A stretch of 64,000 bases of DNA from Buttiauxella sp. A111 (GCF_014189855.1 NZ_BJFN01000005.1:62001-126000); one strand, 5' to 3'; shown: positions 38,795-50,400, counted from the first letter of the stretch. Notes: generated from the letters alone by a model not told the origin. Numbers and translations are program-made.

Positions 38795-38805
38795 AGAGGC
38801 ACGAG

Positions 38806-39789
38806 ATGGCGTTATTGAATGTAAATAAATTATCGGTGCATTTCGGCGACGAAAAGACACCGTTCCGTGCCGTAGATCGCGTGAGCTATAGCGTAAATCA
38901 AGGCGAAGTGGTGGGTATCGTTGGGGAATCCGGTTCCGGTAAATCGGTCAGCTCGCTGGCGATTATGGGGCTGATTGATTACCCAGGCCGCGTCATGGCG
39001 GAGAAACTGGAGTTTAACGGCCAGGATCTGCAAAAGATTTCCGAGAAAGAGCGTCGCAACCTGGTCGGTGCCGAAGTGGCGATGATCTTCCAGGACCCGA
39101 TGACCAGCCTCAACCCGTGTTACACCGTCGGTTTCCAGATTATGGAAGCCATCAAGGTGCACCAGGGCGGCAACAAAAGTACCCGTCGTCAGCGCGCTAT
39201 CGACCTGCTGAATCTGGTGGGTATTCCCGATGCGGCTTCGCGTCTGGATGTTTACCCGCATCAGCTTTCCGGCGGTATGAGCCAGCGTGTGATGATCGCC
39301 ATGGCGATTGCCTGTCGTCCTAAGCTGCTGATTGCGGATGAACCGACTACCGCGCTGGATGTCACCATCCAGGCGCAAATCATTGAGCTGTTACTGGAAC
39401 TTCAGCAAAAAGAGAACATGGCGCTGATTCTTATCACCCATGACCTCGCGCTGGTGGCTGAAGCGGCACACAAGATCATCGTGATGTACGCCGGGCAAGT
39501 GGTGGAAACCGGGGCATCGCACGACATCTTCCGTGCACCGCGCCACCCGTACACTCAGGCATTGCTGCGCGCGCTGCCTGAGTTTGCGCAGGACAAAGCG
39601 CGACTGGCCTCGCTGCCAGGCGTGGTTCCGGGCAAGTATGACCGCCCGACCGGCTGCCTGCTTAACCCGCGTTGCCCGTATGCGACGGATAAATGTCGCA
39701 CTGAAGAACCAGAACTGAACATGTTGGACAACGGGCGTCAGTCCAAATGCCACTTCCCACTCGATGATGCCGGGAGGCCAACCCTATGA
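38806..39789 (+). CDS. dppD: Dipeptide ABC transporter ATPase DppD
   Basis: ATPase of 327 residues. Walker A is GESGSGKS, the signature LSGGMSQR, Walker [13 protein letters not shown] and the H-loop ITHDLAL. The C-terminal oligopeptide-transporter extension contains the Cys cluster [15 protein letters not shown] characteristic of OppD/DppD. It overlaps dppF by four bases. Confidence 0.98.
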   Translation: MALLNVNKLSVHFGDEKTPFRAVDRVSYSVNQGEVVGIVGESGSGKSVSSLAIMGLIDYPGRVMAEKLEFNGQDLQKISEKERRNLVGAEVAMIFQDPMTSLNPCYTVGFQIMEAIKVHQGGNKSTRRQRAIDLLNLVGIPDAASRLDVYPHQLSGGMSQRVMIAMAIACRPKLLIADEPTTALDVTIQAQIIELLLELQQKENMALILITHDLALVAEAAHKIIVMYAGQVVETGASHDIFRAPRHPYTQALLRALPEFAQDKARLASLPGVVPGKYDRPTGCLLNPRCPYATDKCRTEEPELNMLDNGRQSKCHFPLDDAGRPTL

Positions 39790-40790
39790 GTACCGATAAG
39801 GCCACTACGCAACCTCTGTTGCAGGCCATCGACCTGAAAAAACACTACCCGGTGAAGAAAGGCATTTTCGGCCAGGAGCGCCTGGTGAAAGCGCTGGACG
39901 GCGTTTCGTTTGAACTCGAACGCGGCAAAACACTGGCGGTGGTGGGCGAGTCTGGCTGTGGAAAATCCACGCTGGGCCGCCTGCTGACAATGATCGAAAT
40001 CCCGACCGGTGGTGAGCTTTACTACCAGGGCCAGGATTTGCTCAAACCTGACGAAACCTCTGAAAAGCTGCGTCGTCAGAAAATCCAGATCGTGTTCCAG
40101 AACCCGTACGGCTCGTTGAACCCACGTAAAAAAGTGGGGCAAATTCTTGAAGAGCCGCTGCAAATCAACACCAGTCTGAGCAAAGCCGAGCGCCGTGAAA
40201 AAGCGCTGGCGATGATGGCGAAAGTCGGCCTGAAAACCGAACATTACGACCGCTACCCGCATATGTTCTCTGGCGGTCAGCGTCAGCGTATCGCCATCGC
40301 CCGTGGTTTGATGCTCGACCCGGACGTGGTGATCGCCGATGAACCGGTATCTGCGCTGGACGTTTCCGTGCGTGCGCAGGTGCTGAACCTGATGATGGAT
40401 TTGCAGCAGGATATGGGGCTGTCATATGTGTTTATCTCCCACGATTTATCCGTGGTAGAACACATTGCCGACGAAGTGATGGTGATGTATTTGGGCCGCT
40501 GCGTAGAGAAGGGGACGAAAGACCAGATTTTCTCTAACCCGCGCCACCCGTACACCCAGGCGTTATTGTCTGCAACTCCACGCCTGAACCCGGATGACCG
40601 TCGCGAACGTATCAAGCTGACGGGCGAGCTGCCTAGCCCGTTGAACCCGCCGCCAGGCTGCGCGTTCAACGCCCGCTGCCGTCGCCGCTTCGGGCCATGC
40701 ACGCAGTTGCAGCCGCAACTTAAAGAGTATGGTGGTCAGTTGGTGGCGTGTTTTGCTGTTGATCAGGATGAGAACGTGGAGATTCGGTAG
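39786..40790 (+). CDS. dppF: Dipeptide ABC transporter ATPase DppF
   Basis: Second ATPase of the heterodimer, 334 residues as in E. coli. Walker A is GESGCGKST, the signature FSGGQRQR, Walker [13 protein letters not shown] and the H-loop ISHDLSV; the C-terminal [15 protein letters not shown] motif parallels that of DppD. It ends the dpp operon; the next element is a palindromic repeat that may stabilise or end the transcript. Confidence 0.98.
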   Translation: MSTDKATTQPLLQAIDLKKHYPVKKGIFGQERLVKALDGVSFELERGKTLAVVGESGCGKSTLGRLLTMIEIPTGGELYYQGQDLLKPDETSEKLRRQKIQIVFQNPYGSLNPRKKVGQILEEPLQINTSLSKAERREKALAMMAKVGLKTEHYDRYPHMFSGGQRQRIAIARGLMLDPDVVIADEPVSALDVSVRAQVLNLMMDLQQDMGLSYVFISHDLSVVEHIADEVMVMYLGRCVEKGTKDQIFSNPRHPYTQALLSATPRLNPDDRRERIKLTGELPSPLNPPPGCAFNARCRRRFGPCTQLQPQLKEYGGQLVACFAVDQDENVEIR

Positions 40791-40804
40791 TTCGGATCGC
40801 CTTC

Positions 40805-40921
40805 GCCCTCACCCTAACCCTCTCCCGCCGGGAGAGGGGATTGTTCTGGTTTTCACCTTCACCCCAGTACTCGGCTTTGGACTTTCCCCTTATCCTGGGG
40901 GAGAAGGTCGGGATGAGGGCG
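40805..40921. repeat. GC-rich palindromic repeat, copy 3 (after dppF)
   Basis: Left half CCCTCACCCTAACCCTCTCC with hairpin CTCTCCCGCCGGGAGAG, and right half CCTGGGGGAGAAGGTCGGGATGAGGG. It lies 14 bases after dppF and may act as its 3' boundary. Confidence 0.85.
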
Positions 40922-41084
40922 TCAAGCTAAACCCTTCGCTCCAACCCCATTCTGTATCAAAGCCTCGCGTGGCAGGTTTATTCCATGTTCTGACAGGGGC
41001 TATTCGCATTGTTATTGCCTGGTAACTCAAATTATTTGAATAGAAATGCGCGGGCCATATGTCTGTATAAAAAACTGCGCACTG

Positions 41085-41100
41085 AGCTGATTCATCAGCT
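41085..41100. promoter_or_regulatory. Perfect inverted repeat upstream of the bcs operon
   Basis: AGCTGAT-TC-ATCAGCT is a perfect 16-base palindrome, about 430 bases before bcsO and just before a small open frame. It could be an operator or a short hairpin. The surrounding 40922-41515 region is AT-rich and otherwise shows only the doubtful small frame below. Confidence 0.4.
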
Positions 41101-41110
41101 GCGTGAATAT

Positions 41111-41332
41111 ATGTTCTCTCAAATCCCGCCCGTAATGTTAATTTCTTGCGCGAAATATTCCAAATCAAGAAATGCTCTTTATGTGTGTGAAATCACAAAA
41201 GAAAGCTGCTACCTTTTAAGGGGTAGTGTTAAATATTACTCAAGCTCAAATCTAATCGGTTATATGCTTAGCCCGTTATTAATAAGAAAAAAAGATGGTG
41301 ATGAGACCGTCAGTGCCTATATATTGGCTTGA
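41111..41332 (+). CDS. Doubtful small open frame upstream of bcsO
   Basis: A 73-codon frame from ATG 41111 (open further upstream to 41009). The product MFSQIPPVMLISCAKYSKSR... is not similar to anything I recognise, including BcsR or BcsE. There is no clear SD. It fills the gap between dppF and bcsO, where a promoter region is expected. It may be a real small gene, a remnant or chance. Confidence 0.25.
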   Translation: MFSQIPPVMLISCAKYSKSRNALYVCEITKESCYLLRGSVKYYSSSNLIGYMLSPLLIRKKDGDETVSAYILA

Positions 41333-41515
41333 AATGCAGCAGTTTTCCGAAAAATGAATAATAAATCACAGAATGATAACGCACTGCAATTATTAGTAAT
41401 TCATGAAGTCAATAAGCCAAAATTATAACCAACCAAAACGTTCTAATAGTCACGGTATAAGCTTGAGTATATTCATGCATCAAATACAAATGTCTTATAA
41501 ATCATGGGTGTCGCA

Positions 41516-42130
41516 ATGAAAAACTATGATGATTTGCAGCGTTTCAAGGATAAGACTCGTACAGGCGCTATCGACTTCAAAGATATGTCTGCGCAAAGCC
41601 AACAGTCAGATGCCAGCAACTGGGCGATAATCAAACAGTTAATGAAAACTGAAGATGAAGGTTCTGTGCTTTCCCATGCAGGCAGTATCGCGGTGCCCGT
41701 TCCGCAAGCGGTAAAGGCTGATGAGTTTGATGCCAGCCATTTCAGACCATTGGTGGCGCAACCTATCAGCAACTCGGCGTCTCAAGGGTCTATTCTGGAT
41801 AGTTTGCACAGCGCGCTGCCAGAAGCTACAGCCGAGGTTTTCCAGCCTGAGCAAAGTCATCACACCACAGCGACGTTGTTTGAACAACTTGCACCGGTAG
41901 TGGCGCAACCAGAATCCATTATTGAATCGTTAAAAGAACCAATAAAAGAACCGCTAAAAGAAACCGTGAAACCTGCCGCTATCGCAGCGCCGCAGGCCTC
42001 TGCACCGGTAAAAACTGAACCTGTGCGTTTTGACAAACTGTTCGCAGCCAAAGGGAACACGGCGCGGAATCATCCCGCTAAAGACTTACCGCTGCAACCG
42101 TTGCTGGAGATGATTGCGTCATGCCGCTAG
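41516..42130 (+). CDS. bcsO: Cellulose biosynthesis accessory protein BcsO
   Basis: A 204-residue hydrophilic, Pro/Ala/Glu-rich protein (SLKEPIKEPLKETVKPAAIAA-like tract), probably largely disordered, with a more conserved N-terminus MKNYDDLQRFKDKTRTGAIDF. This pattern and its place as first gene before bcsQ match BcsO of type I cellulose operons in enterobacteria; its role is unknown. ATG 41504 (four codons earlier) is an alternative start. The stop overlaps the bcsQ start region by ten bases. Confidence 0.75.
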   Translation: MKNYDDLQRFKDKTRTGAIDFKDMSAQSQQSDASNWAIIKQLMKTEDEGSVLSHAGSIAVPVPQAVKADEFDASHFRPLVAQPISNSASQGSILDSLHSALPEATAEVFQPEQSHHTTATLFEQLAPVVAQPESIIESLKEPIKEPLKETVKPAAIAAPQASAPVKTEPVRFDKLFAAKGNTARNHPAKDLPLQPLLEMIASCR

Positions 42131-42924
42131 TGTGTGTTTGCTCGCCAAAAGGCGGAGTAGGAAAAACCACGGTTACCGCCAATTTGGCATATGCGTTGGC
42201 TCGCGCGGGTAGCAAAGTGTTAGCCATTGATTTTGATGTGCAAAATGCGCTGCGCTTGCATTTTGGGGTGCCTTTATCGGATGGCCGTGGCTATGTGGCA
42301 AAAGCCATTGAATCCGCAGACTGGAGCCAATCCGTGCTGACTGCCGGTAGCAATTTGTTCGTGCTGCCGTATGGCGATGTCACCGAAGAGCAGCGCATGG
42401 AGTTTGAGCACCGCTTGAGTACCGACAGCCATTTTCTGATGCGTGGATTAAGCACCTTACTTAACTACCCAGGCCTTGTGATCATTGCCGATTTCCCGCC
42501 AGGCCCTAATCCGGCGCTGAAAGCGGTATCGCATTTGGCCGATTTGCATCTGGTGACCATGATGGCAGATACCGCTTCGCTGTCATTGTTGCCGCATATT
42601 GAAAATCACCGTCTTATTGGTGAACCGCTCAACAATAAAGCCGGATATTATTTTGTCCTCAACCAAAGTGATAACCGCCGCCATATTAGTCGCGATGTCA
42701 CGGCATTTATGCAACAGCGTCTTGGCGATCGTTTGCTTGGGGTTATTAACCGCGACGAAAGTGTGGCTGAAGCCAACGCGTCTCAGCAATCAATATTCGA
42801 TTTTAGCCCGGCCTCTGCTGCGGCTTTTGATATTGAACTGATCAGTAAAAGAGTTGCGGGTGTTCTCGGCGTAAAAATTGGTGATGGCGCGGTACATGCC
42901 GCCTTGAGAACATCAAATTTCTGA
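42121..42924 (+). CDS. bcsQ: Cellulose biosynthesis ParA/MinD-like ATPase BcsQ
   Basis: ATPase of the SIMIBI class, 267 residues (E. coli BcsQ about 250). The deviant Walker A is SPKGGVGKTT (residues 8-17), the switch DFD follows at VLAIDFDVQN, and IIADFPPGPNPAL is the second switch. BcsQ helps localise and assemble the cellulose secretion complex at the cell pole. It overlaps bcsO and is followed by bcsA 19 bases later. Confidence 0.93.
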   Translation: MPLVCVCSPKGGVGKTTVTANLAYALARAGSKVLAIDFDVQNALRLHFGVPLSDGRGYVAKAIESADWSQSVLTAGSNLFVLPYGDVTEEQRMEFEHRLSTDSHFLMRGLSTLLNYPGLVIIADFPPGPNPALKAVSHLADLHLVTMMADTASLSLLPHIENHRLIGEPLNNKAGYYFVLNQSDNRRHISRDVTAFMQQRLGDRLLGVINRDESVAEANASQQSIFDFSPASAAAFDIELISKRVAGVLGVKIGDGAVHAALRTSNF

Positions 42925-42943
42925 CAATCATCCAGGATGTCCT

Positions 42944-45064
42944 ATGAAAAAGGTCCTGTTTTATTTACTGCTATTGGTCATGGCACCCATAGCAGTGCTT
43001 ATCATCATTACGCCTATGGACAGCCAGAAGCAGTATATCTTTGGCTTTATCAGCCTCGGTATGATGTTTTTATTAGGCTTCAGCAAAAAGCACAGCGTGT
43101 CGATAATCATGATGCTGGTTTCAGTGTTGATGTCGACGCGTTATATTTATTTTCGTGCAACTCAAACCTTACATTTTAATTCCGAAATAGAAGCCATTTT
43201 AGGTATAGGGTTATTTTTAGCAGAACTGTATATCTGGGTTGTCTTATTACTGAGTTATCTGCAAACCGCATTCCCTTTAAAACGGGGGATCGTGCCGCTG
43301 CCGGATGACACCTCGACCTGGCCGACGGTCGATGTTTACATTCCCAGCTATAACGAAAGTCTTGAAGTGGTGCGCGATACCGTGCTGGCCGCGCAATGTA
43401 TCGACTATCCGCGCGACAAAATAAAAATCTACCTGCTCGATGACGGCAAGCGGCGTGAGTTTGCGGTGTTTGCGGCGGACGTTGGTGTGGGATACATCAC
43501 GCGCAACGACAACTCGCACGCCAAAGCCGGTAACCTCAACCACGCCATGAAACTCACCAAAGGCGAGCTGATTTGCGTCTTTGACTGTGACCACGTCGCC
43601 ACGCGCATCTTCCTGCAAGCTACGGTGGGTGCCTTCCTGCAAGACCCGAAACTGGCGCTGTTGCAGACACCACACTACTTCTACTCTCCCGATCCTTTTG
43701 AGCGTAACTTGTCGGGCGGTAAAAATATCCCTAACGAAGGCGCGTTGTTCTACGGGCCAATCCAGCAAGGGAATGACAACTGGAACGCGACTTTCTTCTG
43801 CGGTTCCTGTGCGGTCATTCGCCGCAGTGCGTTGGAAGAAATTGGCGGTTTTGCGGTAGAAACCGTGACCGAAGATGCGCACACCGCGCTGAAAATGCAG
43901 CGCCTTGGCTGGAAATCCGCGTTCCTTGATATTCCTCTGGCGGCAGGGCTTGCGACTGAGCGCCTGGTTCTGCACGTTATTCAGCGAACCCGTTGGGCGC
44001 GCGGTATGACGCAAATCTTCCGTCTCGATAACCCGTTATTCGGTCGTGGCCTGAAATGGCAGCAGCGCCTGTGTTACCTCAACGCCATGCTCTATTTCCA
44101 GTTTGCCTTGCCGCGTGTGGCGTTCGTGACCGCACCGCTGGCCTATTTGCTGTTTAACCTGAACATCATCCACTCGTCAGCCAGCCTGATTTTTGCTTAT
44201 GCGCTGCCGCACCTGATCCTGAGTATTTACCTCAACTCGCGCATGAACGGGCGTTATCGCTACAGTTTCTGGGGCGAGATTTACGACATGGTGATGGCTT
44301 TCCACCTGGTTCTACCGACGGCGGTCACGATGCTGTTCCCAAAACGTGGCAAGTTCAACGTGACCGATAAAGGTGCGTTGCTGGACGTCGGGTATTTCGA
44401 TTTCAGCGTCGTTCGCCCGCATATGATTGTGGCGGTTTTACTGGCGGTAGGAGTCACCGCAGGGATTGTGCGCGCCTTTGCCCATGACTACTTTGATGTC
44501 GACCCCAACGTTATCGCGTTGAACGTCGGCTGGGGCTTATACAGCCTGGTGTTCCTGCTGGCGGCAATCGCCGTCGCCCGTGAAACGCGCCAGACGCGAA
44601 AAACGATTCGTATTGATGTCGATATCCCGGTGGTGATTCATTACGCCAGCGGTATCTCCTCACGCAGCCATACGCTTGATTTGTCCATGGGTGGCAGCCG
44701 CATTGCGGTGCCGGACGACCGCCATCTCACAGACGAAATTGAAGAAATCGAGCTGCAACTGAAATCCGGCTCTATCAGTATTCCGGTGCAAATGATCTCT
44801 TACGACGAACAGGCGATTCGCCTGATGTTTGAAGAGATCCCACTGGACCGCCGCCGTGAACTGGTGCGCGTGGTGTTGGCACGTGCTGATGCCTGGATTC
44901 ATCCGCCAAAACCGCAGGACAACCCGTTCCGTTCCCTGCTTATCATTATTCGCTGTGTGTTTGATTTGTTCTGGCTGACGTTTAAATCGCGCCGCGAAAA
45001 CCGCCGTTTGCGTCAGGAAGAGGCAAAGCGCATGGAAAGTACCGGTGAGGACAACGTGGTATGA
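42944..45064 (+). CDS. bcsA: Cellulose synthase catalytic subunit BcsA
   Basis: Membrane glycosyltransferase (GT2) of 706 residues that polymerises UDP-glucose into beta-1,4-glucan and extrudes it. Catalytic motifs are complete: DDG (166-168), DCD (214-216), FFCGS (284-288), TED (309-311) and QRTRW (347-351). About eight membrane helices flank the GT domain. The C-terminal PilZ domain has RKTIR and DLSMGG, the c-di-GMP binding motifs, so activity should depend on c-di-GMP. It lacks the long N-terminal extension of E. coli BcsA (872 residues), as in type I systems. It overlaps bcsB by four bases. Confidence 0.97.
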   Translation: MKKVLFYLLLLVMAPIAVLIIITPMDSQKQYIFGFISLGMMFLLGFSKKHSVSIIMMLVSVLMSTRYIYFRATQTLHFNSEIEAILGIGLFLAELYIWVVLLLSYLQTAFPLKRGIVPLPDDTSTWPTVDVYIPSYNESLEVVRDTVLAAQCIDYPRDKIKIYLLDDGKRREFAVFAADVGVGYITRNDNSHAKAGNLNHAMKLTKGELICVFDCDHVATRIFLQATVGAFLQDPKLALLQTPHYFYSPDPFERNLSGGKNIPNEGALFYGPIQQGNDNWNATFFCGSCAVIRRSALEEIGGFAVETVTEDAHTALKMQRLGWKSAFLDIPLAAGLATERLVLHVIQRTRWARGMTQIFRLDNPLFGRGLKWQQRLCYLNAMLYFQFALPRVAFVTAPLAYLLFNLNIIHSSASLIFAYALPHLILSIYLNSRMNGRYRYSFWGEIYDMVMAFHLVLPTAVTMLFPKRGKFNVTDKGALLDVGYFDFSVVRPHMIVAVLLAVGVTAGIVRAFAHDYFDVDPNVIALNVGWGLYSLVFLLAAIAVARETRQTRKTIRIDVDIPVVIHYASGISSRSHTLDLSMGGSRIAVPDDRHLTDEIEEIELQLKSGSISIPVQMISYDEQAIRLMFEEIPLDRRRELVRVVLARADAWIHPPKPQDNPFRSLLIIIRCVFDLFWLTFKSRRENRRLRQEEAKRMESTGEDNVV

Positions 45065-47409
45065 AACGGATGACCTTTAAAGTTTGCCAGTTGTTGCTTG
45101 CGTTAAGCGTTTTAACAACACCGGTGATGGCTGAAGAGGCCACCACGGTGGAATCGCTTCTTCCGATAGATTTACCGGTACCGGGCCAGGAACCCGCGTC
45201 TGTACCAGAAACGGCACCTGCCGCTCCGGTCGTGGTGACGCCTGCACCTTCGATTATCGTGCCGGGGAGTGTGAGCAGTATTAGCGTGGCGCAAATGGGC
45301 CAGCCGCACGGCGTCATGCTCAGCGGTGGCCAGTTGCAGGCGGGTATTGATTTTACCTTGCCATCCGATCAGGTCATCACCAACGCGCAGCTGTTCCTGA
45401 ACCTGAAAGTGTCTCCGGCGATGGCGGCACGAAATACGACATTGCAACTGATGATGAACGGTCAGCCATTGGGAACCGTTCCACTGGGTTCTGCCGACAG
45501 CGATGTTTCCAACTATCAGCTGGAAATCCCGGCGGCGATGGTGGTGTCGAGCAACAACATCAGCTTTAAAATCAACGATGGTGATGCGTTACTCTGCTTG
45601 CGTGACCTGTCGGATAAATACCAGGTCACCATCATGCCGAGCACGCGGCTGGATCTGGAAGGACAGCAGCTGAATATCGGCGCGGATCTCAGCCAATTCC
45701 CACGCCCGTTCTTTGACTCAATGCAGATGACGCCTGCTTCTGTGGCGTTTGCCTTCCCGGCAAAAACGCAGCCAGAACAAGTGAGTGCGGCGGCATTGGT
45801 TGCATCCTGGTTGGGCATTGAGGCGGATTACCGCGGCATCTCCTTTAACGCGTTGAACGACAAACTGCCTGAGAAAAACGGCATTTTGTTTGGCAAACCT
45901 GGCGAGCAAATTGGCGGCCTGACGCTGCCTGAAACGCAAAAACCGATGCTGCAAATTATCGATAACCCAGGCAATCCGGTTTATAAGCTGCTGTTGGTGG
46001 TCGGGAATTCCGATCAGCAATTGCGCGCAGCCGCCTGGCGTTTAACGCAGGGGAAATTTACTCTCCAGACCGCCAGTACCACCGTTGAAAACCAGAATAT
46101 TCCAGTAAGCCTGGCGTATGACGCACCGCGTTGGATCACCACCGAACGCCCGGTGCGCTTAACCGAGCTGATGCGTAAAGACCAAAGCCTGACCGCGACC
46201 GGTATCTGGCACGAACCGTTAAGCGTGGCCTTCCGTGCGGCACCGGATCTGTTCTTGTGGGATGGCGGCACGATCCCGATGAAAATCGGCTATCGCTTCC
46301 CGACGGAAAACTGGATAGACGAAGATCGCTCTTTCCTTTCCATGACCTTCAACGGCACTTTCCTCAGCAACCTGCCGGTGAACAAGCTCGGCGCACTGGA
46401 AACGCTTTGGCGTAAACTGGGCGGCGATGCACGCCAGGAAAGTTACAATCTCGCGCTGCAACCCTATCTGATTTACGGCGATAACCAGTTATCACTGTAT
46501 TTCAACATCGAAACCAAAGAATCCGCACCGTGTAACGTGCTGCTTAATAACAACATTAAGAGCCGTATCGACGAAAATTCGTGGATCGATTTAAGCAAAA
46601 CGCGTCACTTCTCGCTGCTGCCAAACCTTTCTTACTTCGTTGGTGCGTCGTTCCCGTTCTCACGCTTCGCTGACTACTCGCATACCGTTCTGTTGTTGCC
46701 TGAAAACCCTGGCGAGGCTGAAATCAGCACGCTTTTGAACATGGCGGCGCGTTCGGGGAATGCGACTGGCACATCTCTGAACAATAACTCGGTGATGTTT
46801 GGCCTGCCGACGGGCGGCGCAAACCTGCAACGTCTGGAAATCAGCCACGTGCTGGCGGTTTCAACGCTCAATCAAAGTGCGTTTAACCGCGCACTGCTGG
46901 CTCAGTCGCCATTTACCAGCAACGAGCATTCATTTGGTGTTCGGGATAAATCCATCTGGCAAAAAATACAAAACTGGGTCGAAGGTGACTGGGGTTCAAC
47001 GGGGGTTGGCGCTGACCGCTACTTCTCGTCTAACGAAGCGTGGCGTGGATTTGTCAGTTTCCGCGCGCCGTGGAACCCGGCACGAGTGGTGGTGATGGCG
47101 ATTGGCACCACGGATGAACAGCTTTTACGGCTTCAGACGGACTTAAGCTCGGCGCGGATAAACGCCGGTATTCGTGGCGATGTCGCGATCATTACCGATG
47201 AAAACGGTGTGCGCAGTTTCCGCGTCGGCCAGCAGTTCCCGAGTGGTCAAATGCCGTGGTACATGATGGTGGTCTGGTATGCCAACCAGCATTCTGCATT
47301 TATGGCCGTTTTATGTTTGTTGTTCGCCACAGTGATTGGCCTGAGCCTGTATGCCTTACTGAAAAAACGCGCGCGCAAACGTCTTAATCCTCAGGATGAT
47401 GGAAAGTAA
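45061..47409 (+). CDS. bcsB: Cellulose synthase periplasmic subunit BcsB
   Basis: Periplasmic partner of BcsA, 782 residues, required for catalysis. A signal peptide ends near TTPVMA-E, followed by a Pro/Ala linker and repeated carbohydrate-binding and flavodoxin-like domains. A C-terminal membrane anchor (FMAVLCLLFATVIGLSLYALL) and a basic cytoplasmic tail are visible. The start overlaps the bcsA stop, consistent with equimolar production. Confidence 0.96.
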   Translation: MKRMTFKVCQLLLALSVLTTPVMAEEATTVESLLPIDLPVPGQEPASVPETAPAAPVVVTPAPSIIVPGSVSSISVAQMGQPHGVMLSGGQLQAGIDFTLPSDQVITNAQLFLNLKVSPAMAARNTTLQLMMNGQPLGTVPLGSADSDVSNYQLEIPAAMVVSSNNISFKINDGDALLCLRDLSDKYQVTIMPSTRLDLEGQQLNIGADLSQFPRPFFDSMQMTPASVAFAFPAKTQPEQVSAAALVASWLGIEADYRGISFNALNDKLPEKNGILFGKPGEQIGGLTLPETQKPMLQIIDNPGNPVYKLLLVVGNSDQQLRAAAWRLTQGKFTLQTASTTVENQNIPVSLAYDAPRWITTERPVRLTELMRKDQSLTATGIWHEPLSVAFRAAPDLFLWDGGTIPMKIGYRFPTENWIDEDRSFLSMTFNGTFLSNLPVNKLGALETLWRKLGGDARQESYNLALQPYLIYGDNQLSLYFNIETKESAPCNVLLNNNIKSRIDENSWIDLSKTRHFSLLPNLSYFVGASFPFSRFADYSHTVLLLPENPGEAEISTLLNMAARSGNATGTSLNNNSVMFGLPTGGANLQRLEISHVLAVSTLNQSAFNRALLAQSPFTSNEHSFGVRDKSIWQKIQNWVEGDWGSTGVGADRYFSSNEAWRGFVSFRAPWNPARVVVMAIGTTDEQLLRLQTDLSSARINAGIRGDVAIITDENGVRSFRVGQQFPSGQMPWYMMVVWYANQHSAFMAVLCLLFATVIGLSLYALLKKRARKRLNPQDDGK

Positions 47410-47421
47410 AGGTGGTGCTCA

Positions 47422-50400
47422 ATGAATCATAAAAACAAAACCGCCCATCGTTTGTTAACGCTGTGCTTCTTTGGCAGCCTGACGTTTGGCGCTCAGGCTG
47501 CAGAAAACAATCCGGCGCTAAAAGCGTTGTTCGACCAGGCCAATTACTGGCATGAAAAGTCACATGACGAGCTGGCAAAAGAAGCGCTGCAAAAAGTGTT
47601 GATGGTCGATGCCAACAATACTCAGGCGTTGTACCTGATGGCGCTGTGGTCGCAGCAGGCCGGGGACATCAAAGGTGCGGCACAATGGCGCGAACGTCTG
47701 GCGTCAGTTTCACCGCAAGATGGCAATTTGCAGGCGCTGGATAACGCCAAACAAATTCAGCAAATCCCGCGTGGGCAACTGGATTTAGCACGCCAGCAAG
47801 CGCGAAGCGGCAATATTCCCGCCGCCCTCGCCACCTGGCGCAGTTTATTTAATGGCGACCAGCCACCGCCAAGCCTCGCGCCAGAATATTATCTGACGAT
47901 GGCGGGTGATAAATCGCTCTATCCGCAGGCCGTGGCAGGTTTGCGCCAGTTTACGGCGCAAAACCCGCAGGATAACGGCGGACGCATCGCGCTGGGTAAA
48001 GTGCTGACCTATCAGGAAGGCACGCGCCGCGAAGGCATGGACATCCTGCAAAATATGGCGAGCGGGAGCCAGGATGCTGATAAAGCCTTGCGTCAGGCGT
48101 TGCTCTGGCTTGGCCCAACCTCAAGCGATGAACCCTATTATCAAACCTTCCTGCAACGCCACCCAAAAGACACGGTGGTGCAAGATCACTACCGTAAAAA
48201 TATTGGCGGTGCGGCGAAAGGTGAAGGTTTTAACGCGCTTAACAGCGGCAACACGGAAGCGGCAAAAACGCAGTTTGAACAGGTGTTGCAAACCAACCCG
48301 CAAGACGCCGATGCGTTGGCTGGGATGGGTTACATCGCACAACGTAAAGGTGATTACACTGCCGCGGCTGAATATTTAAATCGTGCCGCGAACCTCGGTG
48401 GCGATCAGTCTGGAGAGCGCAAACAACAAGCCGATGACGCTGAATTTTACGGGCAACTGGCGAGCGCTCAGGCGGCATTCAAGCAAGGGAATATCAGCCA
48501 GGCGCTGGCGCTCAGTGCGCCACTGGCCCAACAAAGTGGCGAGCGCGGCACTTCGGCCAAATTATTCCGTGCGGATGTTCAGCGGCACAATAAAGATTAC
48601 GCCTCCGCCGAGCAGTCTTTGCGCGGTATTCTGGCCGAGCAGCCGAATAACGGTGCTGCGCGTGAAAACCTCTACTACGTGTTACGCGAGCAGAGCAAAA
48701 CCGCTGAAGCCCAGGCGATGCTGCAAACTTTACCTGCCAGCTTGCAGGCGAAATTGCAGCCCCGGGTATCTGGCGGCAATCCTGCCGATCCGCTGCGTCG
48801 TCAGGCACAGCAGGCTGCGGCAAATGGCAATCCGCAGCAAGCCATCGATATTTTGCAGCAGGGTGTCGCGCGTTACCCATCCGATCCATGGTTGCGCCTT
48901 GATTTAGCCCGCCAGCTCCAGAAACAGGGACGCCGCGACGAGGCAAGTAACGTCATGGCGCCGTCATTCCGGCCAAATGCCTCCAATACCGAACTGTATG
49001 CCGGTGCGCTGTTTGCCAGTGAAAACAATGCCTGGCAGCAATCACAAACTTTGCTGTCGCGCATTCCAGCCGCCAGCCAGACCAGCGACATGCGCAACCT
49101 GGCGGCACGCGTGAACTACAATTTGCAAATGTCGGTCGCGGAACGCTACCTGGCGCAGGGCGATACCGTCGCTGCGTCTAACACCCTAAAAGCATTGGCG
49201 ATGCGCCCACCACAAAGCCCAGCAGACGCCGGTAAACTGGCGAAAATGCTGGCGCAAACCGGTGATGTCACTACGGCGGTGACGATCGTGCGCGACAACA
49301 TGCGTCGTGGCGTGCAAGGCAATGCTGGCGATTATGGCGACCAGATAGCCGTGCTGAACCAGGCAGGGCTGGGGCGCGAAGCTCAGGCATTCCTTGCGAG
49401 CCCTGAATTGCAATCGCGCAGTACACCAACGCAACTGGCCAGTGTCCGTAATGGTTATGTGATCAACGAAGCCGATCAACTGCGCACGCAGGGTAATTAT
49501 GCGGCGGCGTACGACAAACTGATCCGTGCGATGCAAAACGACCCGCAAAACACCGACCTGATGTTTGCCATGGCGCGTTTGTATCAGTCCGGCAAAATGA
49601 ACAAAGAAGCGGGCGTGGTTTACGACTACCTGATGACGCGTGACACGCCGCAGCAAGATGCACGGGCAGGGGCGATTGATGTTGCTCTTGCCAATAAAGA
49701 CGTTGATAAAGCTAAACAGTTAACCGCCGGATTGCGTAACGACGAAACGCCGGATCGTCTGCTGTTGCTGGCGCGAGTTGCGGAAGCCGATGGCAATCAC
49801 CAGCAGGCCATGAGTTATTTGCGTACCGCGCGTGGGAAACTGGTTGGCCTGCAAGGAACGAGTGGCGACACCGCACCTACTATGGGTGGGCTGGCGTTAG
49901 CAGATAACCCGTTTACCCCGAAAAACACCGTCGCACCGCAAACGGCATCCAATTCGCTGTATGGTGATGTCATGCCGTGGCAAGTCGCCCAACTGGCTCG
50001 TAACCCACAAACTGCACCTCCGGGCACCACGCGTACCGATCTGCCGGTTGAAACGGCGCAGGCGGGCACGTTGCGCCAGGTGGATAACATGATGGAGCAA
50101 CTGACGGAGAAAACCGCGACCTGGGCGCGAGGTGCCGTGGCGGTTCGTGGTCGTGATGGCGAAAGTGGCCTGAGCGAACTCACTGAAATCAAAGCGCCAC
50201 TGCAATGGTCAACCGTTCCGTTTGGCGACTCACGTTTGGATCTCAATGTGACGCCTATCAGCCTGAATGCCGGGAGTTCGTCTGACGAAACCAGCCGTCG
50301 TTTTGGCACGGGTGCCTTGATTCAAGGGCAGGTGGCGCAGGAGTTGTATAACGCTTCGACGACGACACCGCCGGAGTTGCCAAATATTGACAAGATAACC

